A stretch of 64,000 bases of DNA from Sphingomonas profundi (GTDB lineage: Bacteria; Pseudomonadota; Alphaproteobacteria; Sphingomonadales; Sphingomonadaceae): contig NZ_CP046535.1 in the NCBI RefSeq assembly GCF_009739515.1, positions 3,100,001-3,164,000 of the forward strand, written 5' to 3'. Every line of letters starts with the position of its first letter. Positions within the stretch are counted from its first letter, which is position 1. A program made the translations under genes and the position numbers. The notes under the pieces are model-generated. The model did no database searches. It worked only from the letters and a program-made list of their open reading frames with translations, and was not told the origin of the DNA. Shown here one piece after another: positions 17,744-26,248 of this stretch.

Positions 17744-18748
17744 GTGATCGATGCTGCCCACGCCGCCGCCTGCCGCGTCGCGGTGATCCTGCCCTGCTAC
17801 AATGAGGAGGCCGCGATCGCCGCCACCGTGGCGGGGTTCCGCGCCGCGCTGCCGCGCGCGGAGATCTACGTCTACGACAATAACAGCCGCGATCGCACGG
17901 CCGAGGTGGCGCGCGCCGCCGGCGCGATCGTGCGGACGGAGCGGATGCAGGGCAAGGGCCACGTCGTCCGCCGCATGTTCGCCGACGTCGAGGCGGACGT
18001 CTACGTGATGGCGGACGGCGATGCGACCTACGACGCCGCCGCCGCGCCCATGCTGGTGGCGCAGCTGCTCGACGAACAGCTCGACATGGTCGTCGGGGCG
18101 CGCCGCTCTGAGGTGGAGGAGGCGTATCGTCGCGGCCACCGCTTCGGCAATGCCATGCTCACCGGCATCCTCGCGCGCATCTTCGGCCGCAGCTTCAACG
18201 ATATCCTCTCGGGCTATCGCGTCTTCTCGCGCCGCTTCGTCAAGAGCTTCCCGGTGCTGTCCGCCGGGTTCGAGATCGAGACCGAGATCAGCGTGCACGC
18301 GCTGGAGCTGCGCATGCCCGTCGCCGAGGTCGTCACCGCCTATGGCGCACGCCCGGAAGGGTCCGTCTCCAAGCTATCGACCTATCGCGACGGCTGGCGG
18401 ATCCTCAACACGATCATGATGCTGTTCCGCATCGAGCGGCCGGTGCTGTTCTTCGGCGTGGTCGCCGGGCTGCTGGCGCTGCTGGCGCTGATTCTCGCCT
18501 TTCCGCTCGCCATCACCTACTCGCAGACCGGGCTGGTGCCGCGCCTGCCCACCGCGATCCTGGCGGTGGGGCTGGTGATCGTCGCGGTGCTCAACCTGTT
18601 CTGCGGGCTGATCCTGGATACCGTGGTGCGCGGACGGCGCGAGGTGCGGCGGCTCGCCTATCTGGGCCTGCCGGCACCGGGCCTGCCGCGGACGCCCGTC
18701 AGCCTCGTCTCACCGGGCGGCAAGGCCCAAGGTTCATCGCCGGCTTGA
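17744..18748 (+). CDS. Membrane-anchored family 2 glycosyltransferase
   Basis: A 334-residue GT2 enzyme starting at GTG. The catalytic domain begins RVAVILPCYNEEAAIAAT, has DNNSRDRTAEVA, and a DXD-type motif in VMADGDATYD. Two hydrophobic helices follow (around residues 230-260 and 270-300). This resembles the polyprenyl-phosphate glycosyltransferase (DPM/GtrB) group, which loads sugars onto a lipid carrier. It stands alone on the forward strand at the edge of the polysaccharide locus, so a role in that polymer is plausible but unproven. Confidence 0.85.
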   Translation: MIDAAHAAACRVAVILPCYNEEAAIAATVAGFRAALPRAEIYVYDNNSRDRTAEVARAAGAIVRTERMQGKGHVVRRMFADVEADVYVMADGDATYDAAAAPMLVAQLLDEQLDMVVGARRSEVEEAYRRGHRFGNAMLTGILARIFGRSFNDILSGYRVFSRRFVKSFPVLSAGFEIETEISVHALELRMPVAEVVTAYGARPEGSVSKLSTYRDGWRILNTIMMLFRIERPVLFFGVVAGLLALLALILAFPLAITYSQTGLVPRLPTAILAVGLVIVAVLNLFCGLILDTVVRGRREVRRLAYLGLPAPGLPRTPVSLVSPGGKAQGSSPA

Positions 18749-19606
18749 CGTCCGCCCGCTCGCCTGGAGCCAGAGGCGGTACGCGGCGTAGCTCCAGTTG
18801 ATGCCGACGCAGTAGGCGGCGACGCGGAGCCGTGTCGGCAGGGCGGTGTCCGCCATGCCGAGCGCGGCGCGGATGCGGGTGCGGGGCGGCACCGCATGCC
18901 GCGCGGCGAAGCGCAGCGCGTGGCCCCAGCCGGGCCGCCGGTCGCGTTCGCCGCCGACGGTGCGGCGCAGCTTGGTGAAGATCTCGCTCTGGCTGGCGCG
19001 GGCAGGATGATCGAGCACCGCGTCCGCCGCATAGACCTGCGCGTAGCCGGCGCGGTGCACGCGCTGGCCCCAGTCCGCGTCGCCGCCCGAGCGCAGCCGC
19101 GCGTCGAACGGGCCGACCTTGTCCATCACCGCGCGCCGGGTGAACATGTTGGCGGTGGCGGCATAATGGCCGTCGCGGATGTAGCGTTCCTGCGGGAAGG
19201 CGACGGCGACCTCGAACAGTTCCGCCATGTTGGGCCGCCCGCCCGACATTGCCTGGATGCGCACCCGCCCGCCGACCATGCCGATCTCCGGCGCGGCGAC
19301 CAGCGCCGCGACCCCGGCGGAGAGCCAGCCGGGATGCGGCACGCAATCCGAATCGGTGAAGGCCAGCACTTCGCCGGTCGCCTCCGCCAGCGCGTGGTTG
19401 CGCGCGGCGTAGGAGCCGGGCGTCGCTTCCTGCAGCAGCCGCGCGCGGCCGGTGACGGCAGGCAGCACCTTCGATCCATTGTCGACGACGAGGATCTCGA
19501 AGGGACCGGGATAGTCCTGCGCCTCCAGCGCGGACAGGCACAGCGCCAGCCGATCGGCATCGTTGAAGACGGGAATGATGATCGAGACGGCGGGATGCGC
19601 GTTCAC
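18734..19606 (-). CDS. Family 2 glycosyltransferase
   Basis: A 290-residue GT2. The GT-A fold starts AVSIIIPVFNDADRLALCL, has LVVDNGSK, LAFTDSDCVPHPGWL (metal-binding DXD-type) and GGDADWGQRVHRAGY. It lacks long membrane segments except perhaps a weak one at the C-terminus. The start is the GTG at 19606, overlapping the stop of the upstream pyruvyltransferase gene as GTGA. It is the last gene of the reverse EPS operon and converges with the other GT2, whose 3' end it overlaps by 15 bases. Confidence 0.88.
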   Translation of the reverse strand: MNAHPAVSIIIPVFNDADRLALCLSALEAQDYPGPFEILVVDNGSKVLPAVTGRARLLQEATPGSYAARNHALAEATGEVLAFTDSDCVPHPGWLSAGVAALVAAPEIGMVGGRVRIQAMSGGRPNMAELFEVAVAFPQERYIRDGHYAATANMFTRRAVMDKVGPFDARLRSGGDADWGQRVHRAGYAQVYAADAVLDHPARASQSEIFTKLRRTVGGERDRRPGWGHALRFAARHAVPPRTRIRAALGMADTALPTRLRVAAYCVGINWSYAAYRLWLQASGRTSSRR

Positions 19607-20727
19607 CGCGCCGTCTCCAGCTCGGTGGCGACCGCGCTCCACATGCTCTCCACCTGTGCGGCGAGCGCGGCGGCGCGGGCCGAGAGCGCGGCGGCGCGCG
19701 CCTCGCGCTCGGCGGCGATGCGGCGGACGAGTGCGATCACGGTCGCGGGATCGGCGTCGTTGGCGACCAGCGCCTCGGGACAGCCGAAATCGCCGAGCAA
19801 CTCGGCATATTTGTGCGACCAGCCGAACGCCACCACCGGCGTGCCGTGCGACAGTGCGCCGACGAGCGCGTGGAAGCGGGAACCGATCACCAGCGAGGCA
19901 TGGCCGAGGATCGCCTTCATCACCTGCGGCCGCAGCTCGCCCAGCCGCTCCACCCGGCCCAGCCGCTCGGCCAGCGCGTCGGCGATCGCGGCGTCCTGCA
20001 CCGGATCGTGGAGCGCGAGGAACGGATCGCCGAAGCCCTGCGCGCCCGCCTCGCGCGCGCCGGCGGCGAGCAGGTCGACATAGCGGTCGCGCTCGGCCGG
20101 CGTGGCGTCGCGCACGACCATGTGGTTGGGCACCAGCGCCGGGCGGCCGGCATAGGCGGCGTAGCGCGGATCGGCGAGGCCGCTCAGCCCGATCGTGAAG
20201 TCGGGGCAGCGGCGAATGTTCGGCCGCTCGCCATAGGTCTCGGCCAGATAGCCGGCGGAGACCTCGTCGCGGACGAAGATCAGGCTCGCCTCATCCACCA
20301 CGCGGCCGAACGCCTGGCGCAGGTCTGGCTTGGTGAACGGGCCGAGCGCCTGCGGCAGCAGGATCACCGGCGATCTGCTACGCCGGCGGCGGTCGAGCGC
20401 GGCGAACAGCCGCTCGCGCACCTTGGCGGCGCCCCACTGGTCGCCGTAGGCGAAGCCCGAGGCATCGAGCACGCCGCCGATCTCGCGCTCCGCGACGAGG
20501 CCGATGCGCTGGCGGATGCGGGCGGGCGTGGCGCGCACGAACGGGGCGAGGTTGAGCGGGCCGGCGCGACGCAGGATCTGCTTCATCCCGAACGGCGCGC
20601 GCAGGGCATAGTCGCCCTGCGCCGGCACCGCGAGATCGAACCGGGAGCCCAGCCGCTGCTGCACGGCGAGCAGCATCATGCCGGCGCCCTGATTGCTGAA
20701 GTTGATGCCCTTGACCTCGATCGTCAT
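19603..20727 (-). CDS. Polysaccharide pyruvyl transferase family protein (GumL-like)
   Basis: A 374-residue member of the CsaB/GumL fold. It starts EVKGINFSNQGAGMMLLAV, has LDASGFAYGDQWG, SPVILLPQALGPFTK and HASLVIGSRFHALVGALSHG, all typical. These enzymes add a ketal pyruvate to a sugar of the repeat unit, giving the polymer negative charge. It sits between the GumM-like and GT2 genes, 16 bases after the former. In xanthan clusters gumL and gumM are also neighbours. Confidence 0.88.
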   Translation of the reverse strand: MTIEVKGINFSNQGAGMMLLAVQQRLGSRFDLAVPAQGDYALRAPFGMKQILRRAGPLNLAPFVRATPARIRQRIGLVAEREIGGVLDASGFAYGDQWGAAKVRERLFAALDRRRRSRSPVILLPQALGPFTKPDLRQAFGRVVDEASLIFVRDEVSAGYLAETYGERPNIRRCPDFTIGLSGLADPRYAAYAGRPALVPNHMVVRDATPAERDRYVDLLAAGAREAGAQGFGDPFLALHDPVQDAAIADALAERLGRVERLGELRPQVMKAILGHASLVIGSRFHALVGALSHGTPVVAFGWSHKYAELLGDFGCPEALVANDADPATVIALVRRIAAEREARAAALSARAAALAAQVESMWSAVATELETAR

Positions 20728-20743
20728 GCGGAGGCCCTTCGGT

Positions 20744-21541
20744 TCAGGTGCGCCGCGCGCGCTGGCGCGCCACGGCGAGGAGGAAAGCGGCGTTGCCGAT
20801 CAGGTAGCGGCGGGCGAGCCGGCGCGGCTCCACCGCCAGCCGGTAGAGCCACTCGATCCGCGCCCTCCGTGCCCAGCCGGGCGCGCGGGGCACGCGACCC
20901 GCCGAGAAATCGAGAAAGGCGCCGATGCACATGATGGTCGCGCCGAGCGGAGCCACGTTCCGCGCCGCCCACAGCTCCTGATACGGATGGCCCATGCCGA
21001 CGAGCACCAGCCGCGCGCCCGATGCCTGGATGCGCGCCAGCACGGCCGGCTCATCGTCAGGCGCGAGGAAACCGTGGTCGGCCCCGACGAAGCGACATTG
21101 CGGGAAGCGCGCGGCCAGGGCGGCCTGCGCCTCGGCCGCAACGCCAGGCGGGCTGCCGAGCAGATAGACCGGCGTGCCGGGCGGCAGCGCGGCGAGCACG
21201 GCGGGCGTCAGATCGGTGCCGTTGAGATTGTCGGGGAACGGCGCGCCGTAGAGCCAGCGGCTGGCGAGATCGACGCCGATGCCGTCGTTGAACAGCGTGG
21301 CGCGGGCGGCGGCGTTGGCGAAGGCCGGGTCGGCCGCCGCCATGTTCACGGTGTGCGCGTTGCAGAAGCCGAAGATCCGCGCCTCGCCGGCGCCGACGGA
21401 CGCGACGATCTGCGCCACCGCCTCGCCCGCAGTCGCGACGCGAACGTCGAGCAGGCCGATGCGGCGGCTCGCCGCCGGCCGCGCCTGCGGGCGTTGGCGC
21501 GCCGTCGGGTCGTTGCCGGCCTGCGCCGTGCTACTCGACAA
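20744..21541 (-). CDS. WecG/TagA/CpsF (GumM-like) glycosyltransferase
   Basis: A 265-residue GT26 protein with the landmark segments IFGFCNAHTVNMAAADPAF, LFNDGIGVDLASRWL, FPDNLNGTDLTPAVL, PVYLLGSPPGVAAEA and LVGMGHPYQELWAARN. GumM of Xanthomonas and TagA/CpsF belong to the same family and transfer a sugar to a lipid-linked intermediate. The apparent start is a TTG inside the end of the kinase-like gene (11-base overlap); no better start lies nearby. Confidence 0.9.
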   Translation of the reverse strand: MSSSTAQAGNDPTARQRPQARPAASRRIGLLDVRVATAGEAVAQIVASVGAGEARIFGFCNAHTVNMAAADPAFANAAARATLFNDGIGVDLASRWLYGAPFPDNLNGTDLTPAVLAALPPGTPVYLLGSPPGVAAEAQAALAARFPQCRFVGADHGFLAPDDEPAVLARIQASGARLVLVGMGHPYQELWAARNVAPLGATIMCIGAFLDFSAGRVPRAPGWARRARIEWLYRLAVEPRRLARRYLIGNAAFLLAVARQRARRT

Positions 21542-22412
21542 GGACGACGCCCAGCACGATCGTGCCGAAGCGACGCAGCCGCTCCACCGAGGCCTGAAGC
21601 TGGCGTGACTCCGATACGTCGCGGCGCACGACCATCACCGCCGCATCCAGCCCGAACGAGGCGGCGAAGGCGATCTCGTCGCCGCGCGCCGCGTCGATCA
21701 GCAGCAGGTCGTAGTCGTCGAGCACCTGGTCGACGCCGTGGGCCAGCTTCTGCCGGTCCAGCAGTTCGGACACGTTGGGCACGGCCGGCCCGGCGGTGAC
21801 GACCGACAGGCCGCGGATGGCGGTGTCCTGCGCGGCGTGGCTGCTCGTCTCGCCGGTGGAAAGCATCGTCGAGAGGCCGACGCGGTTCGGCAGGCCGAAC
21901 AGCTGGTGCTGCTGCGGGTTGGCGAAGTTGGCGTCGATCAGCAGCGTGCGATAGCCGGCCTGGGCGCAGGCGACCGCAAGGTTCGCGGCCAGCAGGTTGG
22001 TGTCGCCGGTCGCCTCCAGCCCGAGCAGCGCGATGCTCTGCACGTTGCCGCCATCGGCCCGCCGCGCGCCGCTGACGACGGCCCGCAGATCGCGCGCCGA
22101 GCGGGCGAGCGGATCGTCCGGATCGAAGGCGGCGACGACCAGCGGGTCGATCCGCGAATCGCCGGGGGTCAGCACCGAGAAGCCCTGCTGTTCCTCCACC
22201 GCGCGCTGCACCTCGCCGTTGGTCGCGACACCCATCTCGACCGCCGTCTCACCGAACAGGTGGCCGGTCTGCGCCTGCCGGCGCTGCACCTCGTCCGCCA
22301 CGTCGGGCATCAGGTTCAGCCATTCGCCGATGCGCGTGCGGCTGCCCTGCGGCAGGCGCCGGTCGGCGGCGGTATCGGGCTCGCGGCCGGATCCGCTCGA
22401 CCGCAGCCTCAC
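21531..22412 (-). CDS. BY-kinase-like ATPase with a degenerate P-loop
   Basis: A 293-residue CpsD/Wzc-kinase-like P-loop domain. The N-terminal part (GHLFGETAVEMGVATNGEVQ) resembles a GspE/MshE-type N-domain. The Walker A' block RTLLIDANFANPQQHQLFG and the Walker B block DYDLLLIDAARGD are kept. Where active BY-kinases have GxGKST, this protein reads GLEATGDTNL (about residues 131-140), with no lysine or Ser/Thr pair, and the C-terminus has no tyrosine cluster. It may bind the Wzz-like partner without phosphorylating. The GTG start overlaps the copolymerase stop by 4 bases. Confidence 0.85.
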   Translation of the reverse strand: MRLRSSGSGREPDTAADRRLPQGSRTRIGEWLNLMPDVADEVQRRQAQTGHLFGETAVEMGVATNGEVQRAVEEQQGFSVLTPGDSRIDPLVVAAFDPDDPLARSARDLRAVVSGARRADGGNVQSIALLGLEATGDTNLLAANLAVACAQAGYRTLLIDANFANPQQHQLFGLPNRVGLSTMLSTGETSSHAAQDTAIRGLSVVTAGPAVPNVSELLDRQKLAHGVDQVLDDYDLLLIDAARGDEIAFAASFGLDAAVMVVRRDVSESRQLQASVERLRRFGTIVLGVVLVE

Positions 22413-23782
22413 AGGCCCGGCCTCGACTGGAGGAGGCCGGCGACACGGGACTGCTGGAAGTCGATCCGCGCGACCACGGGCACGCCGCCCAGCGCCTGGA
22501 TGCCGGCGGCGGTGCGGACGCGCGGGCGCAGCAGCTCCAGCAACACCGCGGTGCCGATCGCCAGCAGCAGGCCGAGCACGGTGCCGAGCAGGAAGCGCAG
22601 CGGCATGTTGGGCGTGGCCGGGAACAGCGGCGGCGTGGCGGTATCGAGCTGACGCACGTTGGTGGTGGGCGCGGCGCTCTGCAGACGCATCGTGCCGAGC
22701 TTCTGCGTCACCGCGTCATAGGCGGCACGGGCCGAGTCGACGTCGCGCTGGAGCACGTCGAGCTGCGCCCGCTCCTGCGCCATGCCGAGCATCCGGCCGC
22801 GCTGCGCTTCCACCCGGCCGCGCAGATCCGATTCCTTGGCGGCCGCCGCGCCGCTGGCGACGCCGACCGAGTTGGCGGCGGCGCCCGTCTCCGACGCGAG
22901 CTTGCCGCGCAGCGCCGCAAGCTCCGCCTCGGCCGCCTGCCTGGCCGGATGGTTGGGACCGAACTCGGTGCTGAGCTGGCTGACCTGCGCCGTCTTGGCG
23001 GCGATCTGAGAGCGGAGGCCCTGCACCACGCCCGACGAGAGCACCTCCGGCGACTGCGCGGCGGAGCGGCCGGCGCGCGCGCCGATATCGGCGGCGGCGG
23101 CCTCCGCGCTCGTCAGCTGGCCGGCCAGCTCGGCTAGGCGCGCGCTGTCGGTATTGGCCGGACCGACATCGACGATGCCGGTCTTGCGCTGAAAGGCGGT
23201 GAGTCGCCCCTGCGCCTGCTCCAGCGCGAGGCGCACCTCGCGGGTACGATCCTCGAACCAGCGCGAATAGGTACGCGCCGGGTCCGTCTCCAGCCGCAAC
23301 CGCGCATCGAGGTAGGACGAGGCGAAGGTGTTGGCGATGGCGGCGGCGCTGTTCGGATCGGCCGACTTGTAGCGGATCGTCAGCACGCGCGAACTGCGTT
23401 CCGGCACCACGTCCAGCGAGGGGAGAAGCTGGCGTCCCATCCACGCGTTGATGTCGCCCACGCCGCCGGTGCTGCGCCGCCAGCTCTCCGTCGCCTCCGG
23501 CGAGGCCGCCAGGTTGAGCGAGCGGGCGACGCCGGTGGCGATCGCCTCGCTCTGCAGCACGTCGGCCTGCGTGGCCAGAAGCGCCGTGATATTCTCCTGC
23601 GCGGCGGCGACATCCTCCACCGGATCGCGCCGATCCTCGAACAGCAGCGAGGCGCTGGCGACGTAGCTGCGGGGGGAAAGCGCGATCCAGACGAGGACCA
23701 GCAGCATCACCGCGGCGAGGATCGCCACTTCAAGGCGCCAGCGCACCCTGATCGCGGCAAGCAGATCGACTGGTAAGAGCAT
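22409..23782 (-). CDS. Wzz/GumC-type polysaccharide copolymerase
   Basis: A 457-residue chain-length determinant of the PCP-2 type without the fused kinase. A first transmembrane helix lies near residues 18-34 (VAILAAVMLLVLVWIAL). A long periplasmic coiled-coil region follows (around 170-370), including LSTEFGPNHPARQAAEAELA. The last helix is near residues 400-420 (PLRFLLGTVLGLLLAIGTAV), preceded by a proline-rich motif. It should span the periplasm and work with the GumB/Wza exporter and Wzy polymerase. The kinase-like partner is the next gene. Confidence 0.92.
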   Translation of the reverse strand: MLLPVDLLAAIRVRWRLEVAILAAVMLLVLVWIALSPRSYVASASLLFEDRRDPVEDVAAAQENITALLATQADVLQSEAIATGVARSLNLAASPEATESWRRSTGGVGDINAWMGRQLLPSLDVVPERSSRVLTIRYKSADPNSAAAIANTFASSYLDARLRLETDPARTYSRWFEDRTREVRLALEQAQGRLTAFQRKTGIVDVGPANTDSARLAELAGQLTSAEAAAADIGARAGRSAAQSPEVLSSGVVQGLRSQIAAKTAQVSQLSTEFGPNHPARQAAEAELAALRGKLASETGAAANSVGVASGAAAAKESDLRGRVEAQRGRMLGMAQERAQLDVLQRDVDSARAAYDAVTQKLGTMRLQSAAPTTNVRQLDTATPPLFPATPNMPLRFLLGTVLGLLLAIGTAVLLELLRPRVRTAAGIQALGGVPVVARIDFQQSRVAGLLQSRPGL

Positions 23783-23794
23783 GCAAGCCTCTCG

Positions 23795-25072
23795 TTAAGC
23801 GGCGGCGGAGGCGCGTTCCGGCTCCGCGCCTTGGCTGAGGATGATGAGCGCGATCAGATATTGCGGAGCGAGGCTGTCGCGGAAGGCGAGCAAGTCGTCC
23901 CCGTCGCCGATCGGCACCAGCGCGCTCTCGACCGGGGCGAGCGCCGTGCGCGACCCGGCATCCACCGCGTCCTTGCGCGCGGCGGCGCCGGCGGCGCGCT
24001 CGATCGCGTCGGGCGAGCGGGAGGAGCGGAGGGCGGCAGCGAAGGTGGCGGCGTCGTCCTCGTTCATGCGGGCCCAGCCGTCGAACGCGGCCTGCAGGCC
24101 GGCCCGCACGTCGGCCGCGTCGATCGGGCCGCCGTGGCGCAGCGCCGCCAGCGCCGCGTGGTGGCAGAAGGTGCGCACATGATAGGGCGAGCCGCAGGCA
24201 GCGCGCGCGATCAGCGCCCGGGCGTCCGGAGAGAAAGCGAGGCCGGCGCTGCGCTCGCCCTGATCGATCAGTTCCTCGACGGCGGCATCGAGGATGCGGC
24301 CGATCGAGACCACGCGCATGTGCCGGCGCAGCGACGGGTGGCTGTCCACCACCTCGCCCACGTTGCGGGCTATGCCCACCAGCATGAACAGCACGTCGGC
24401 CAGCGCATCGGAGAGCAGCTTCATCGCCGCCGCGATGTCCGACTTGACGCCCGCGTCGGTGATCCGATCGAACTCGTCGAAGATCAGCACGACAGGCGAG
24501 CCGACGGACTCGGCGACCAGCTCGACGAAGGTGCGCGGGCCGAAATCGGCCGGCAGCGCATCCAGCCGGCGCCTGAACTGATCCTTCTGCCCGGGCAGGA
24601 AGGCCGCCGGCGGGATCGATTGCAGATAAGGGAGCAGCAGCTCGGCAAAGGAATTTTCCGGCTCGCACGCCATGTAGATGACGACCACGCCGCTCTGATC
24701 GGCGTGATCGCCGAACACGCGCACGAGCGAGGTCTTGCCCGAACCGCGCGCGCCGTGGATCACGGTGTGCTGGCGGAAATCGAGCGTCGCGGTGAGGAGA
24801 TAGCCGAGCTCCTGATCGCGCCCGTGCAGCTCCGCGCGGGTCCGCACCGGGTGGGCGGCATCGAACACCCGGGCGAGCGTGCGGCGATCGATTGCCGCCC
24901 CCTCCTCGGCGGAGATGTGCGGCAGCACCGTGATCTCTTCCGAGGCGGCGAGCTCGAGCGGTTCGGTCAGCATCGTCGCGTGATCGATGCGGCGCGCCTT
25001 CGAACGCCCATCCAGCCAGCGTACCAGCGAGGCGAGCTTCATCTTTCCAGGGCTTTGCAAGCTACCATCCAC
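23795..25072 (-). CDS. Orc1/Cdc6- or ExeA-like AAA ATPase of the EPS operon
   Basis: A 425-residue soluble ATPase. Walker A is GARGSGKTS (about residues 107-115), Walker B is VVLIFDEFD (about 194-202), and a sensor-1-like LFMLVGIARNVGEV follows. The downstream helical part (FSPDARALIARAACGSPYHV) looks like the lid of STAND/Orc-type ATPases. No kinase, helicase or DNA-binding domain is obvious. It lies 12 bases upstream of the wzz-like gene and downstream of the GH5 gene, so it is probably expressed with the secretion machinery. The frame opens with GTG at 25072; ATG at 25042 is an alternative. Confidence 0.75.
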   Translation of the reverse strand: MDGSLQSPGKMKLASLVRWLDGRSKARRIDHATMLTEPLELAASEEITVLPHISAEEGAAIDRRTLARVFDAAHPVRTRAELHGRDQELGYLLTATLDFRQHTVIHGARGSGKTSLVRVFGDHADQSGVVVIYMACEPENSFAELLLPYLQSIPPAAFLPGQKDQFRRRLDALPADFGPRTFVELVAESVGSPVVLIFDEFDRITDAGVKSDIAAAMKLLSDALADVLFMLVGIARNVGEVVDSHPSLRRHMRVVSIGRILDAAVEELIDQGERSAGLAFSPDARALIARAACGSPYHVRTFCHHAALAALRHGGPIDAADVRAGLQAAFDGWARMNEDDAATFAAALRSSRSPDAIERAAGAAARKDAVDAGSRTALAPVESALVPIGDGDDLLAFRDSLAPQYLIALIILSQGAEPERASAAA

Positions 25073-25180
25073 CTCATCGGATTACGCGATCACGACGCAC
25101 TGCACAACGCGCTTGGACGGTGAATAAGGCGAAGCGGTTCGCACCGGCACAAGCGACATGGTTGACGGCGCGGAAACCAC

Positions 25181-26248
25181 TCAGCGGCCGCCGGCGGCGA
25201 GATGGCGGGCGAGCACGGCCATCTGCGGCTTCGCAGCACCGCCGGTCGGTTGCACGCTCATCGCGTAGGGGCCCCACATCGCGCCCCCGGCCCAGTAGGT
25301 CCAGCCGAGCCACACGTCCGGCGCGCGGTCCATAGCGGTCAGCAGCGCGTCGAGCGCCGCGAGACACGGCGGCGTCGGCCCGACGCCGAACTCGCCCAGG
25401 AAACCGCGCGCGCGGTTGCGCCGCAGCCACTCGGTCGCGTCGCCGAGGCGAGCGGCGGCCGCTTCGGGCGCTACGCAATCCTCATGCGTGCCGGACGAGT
25501 CGCTATCGAGATACTGGTGCATCTCGAACGCCATGTTGTTCGCCGGATCCCGCAGGCCGGCCAGCGCGTCCGCATTGGAGGGCGTGCCGTTCGTCCAGGA
25601 ATGCGCGCCCGACCAGCGGGTGCCGGGCACCAGCACGAGGTTCTTCGCGCCGGTCGCCCGGACCGCCTTCAGCGCCTCGGCGGCGACCCCGGCCCATACC
25701 GCCGCGTCGATGCCGTTCGGCTCGTTCATCAGCCCGAAGGCGATACGGGGATCGGAGCGGTAGCGCGTCGCCAGCTTCGTCCACAGATCCGCCAGGATGG
25801 CGCCCGACGTCGCGGGCTGATCCAGCTTCTGGCCCGCGAACTTGCCGTAATCGTGGACGTCGAGGATCACCAGGCGGAACCCGCGCAGGCCCTGCAGTGC
25901 CGCATCCAGACGCTGCATCTCGACGGGGTCGAGCGGCGCGAACGGCGCGGGCTGAAGGCGCCGCCACTTCACCGGCACGCGCACCGCCGTCATCCCCGCG
26001 GCGAGGAACGGACGGGCCACGGCGGGGGTCGGGTAGACATAGTCGAAGCCGTAGCGGCCGGGAATGCGCTTGCCGCCGAACTCGCCCGAGGCGAGGTTCA
26101 CGCCGGTGAAGCGCTGCGGCAGGGGCCGCCCCGGCTTCGCGACAGGAGGCGCCGGCGCGGCCAGCAGCAGCGCGCCCGCCAGCGCGGCGGCACCCAGCGC
26201 GCCGCAGAGCGCCAGCGCGCGCCGCTTTCCCATTGGCCGGCGGATCAT
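25181..26248 (-). CDS. Secreted or anchored GH5-family glycanase (cellulase-like)
   Basis: A 355-residue glycoside hydrolase with a hydrophobic N-terminal signal or anchor (ALALCGALGAAALAGALLL). The GH5 acid/base is in IAFGLMNEPNG and the nucleophile is in GFLGEFGVGPTP. Supporting residues include RVPVKWRRL and the His-Tyr in FEMHQYLDSD. Glycanases in EPS loci usually trim or release the polymer. Its start overlaps the end of the polymerase gene by 4 bases, and it precedes the ATPase by about 110 bases. Confidence 0.88.
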   Translation of the reverse strand: MIRRPMGKRRALALCGALGAAALAGALLLAAPAPPVAKPGRPLPQRFTGVNLASGEFGGKRIPGRYGFDYVYPTPAVARPFLAAGMTAVRVPVKWRRLQPAPFAPLDPVEMQRLDAALQGLRGFRLVILDVHDYGKFAGQKLDQPATSGAILADLWTKLATRYRSDPRIAFGLMNEPNGIDAAVWAGVAAEALKAVRATGAKNLVLVPGTRWSGAHSWTNGTPSNADALAGLRDPANNMAFEMHQYLDSDSSGTHEDCVAPEAAAARLGDATEWLRRNRARGFLGEFGVGPTPPCLAALDALLTAMDRAPDVWLGWTYWAGGAMWGPYAMSVQPTGGAAKPQMAVLARHLAAGGR

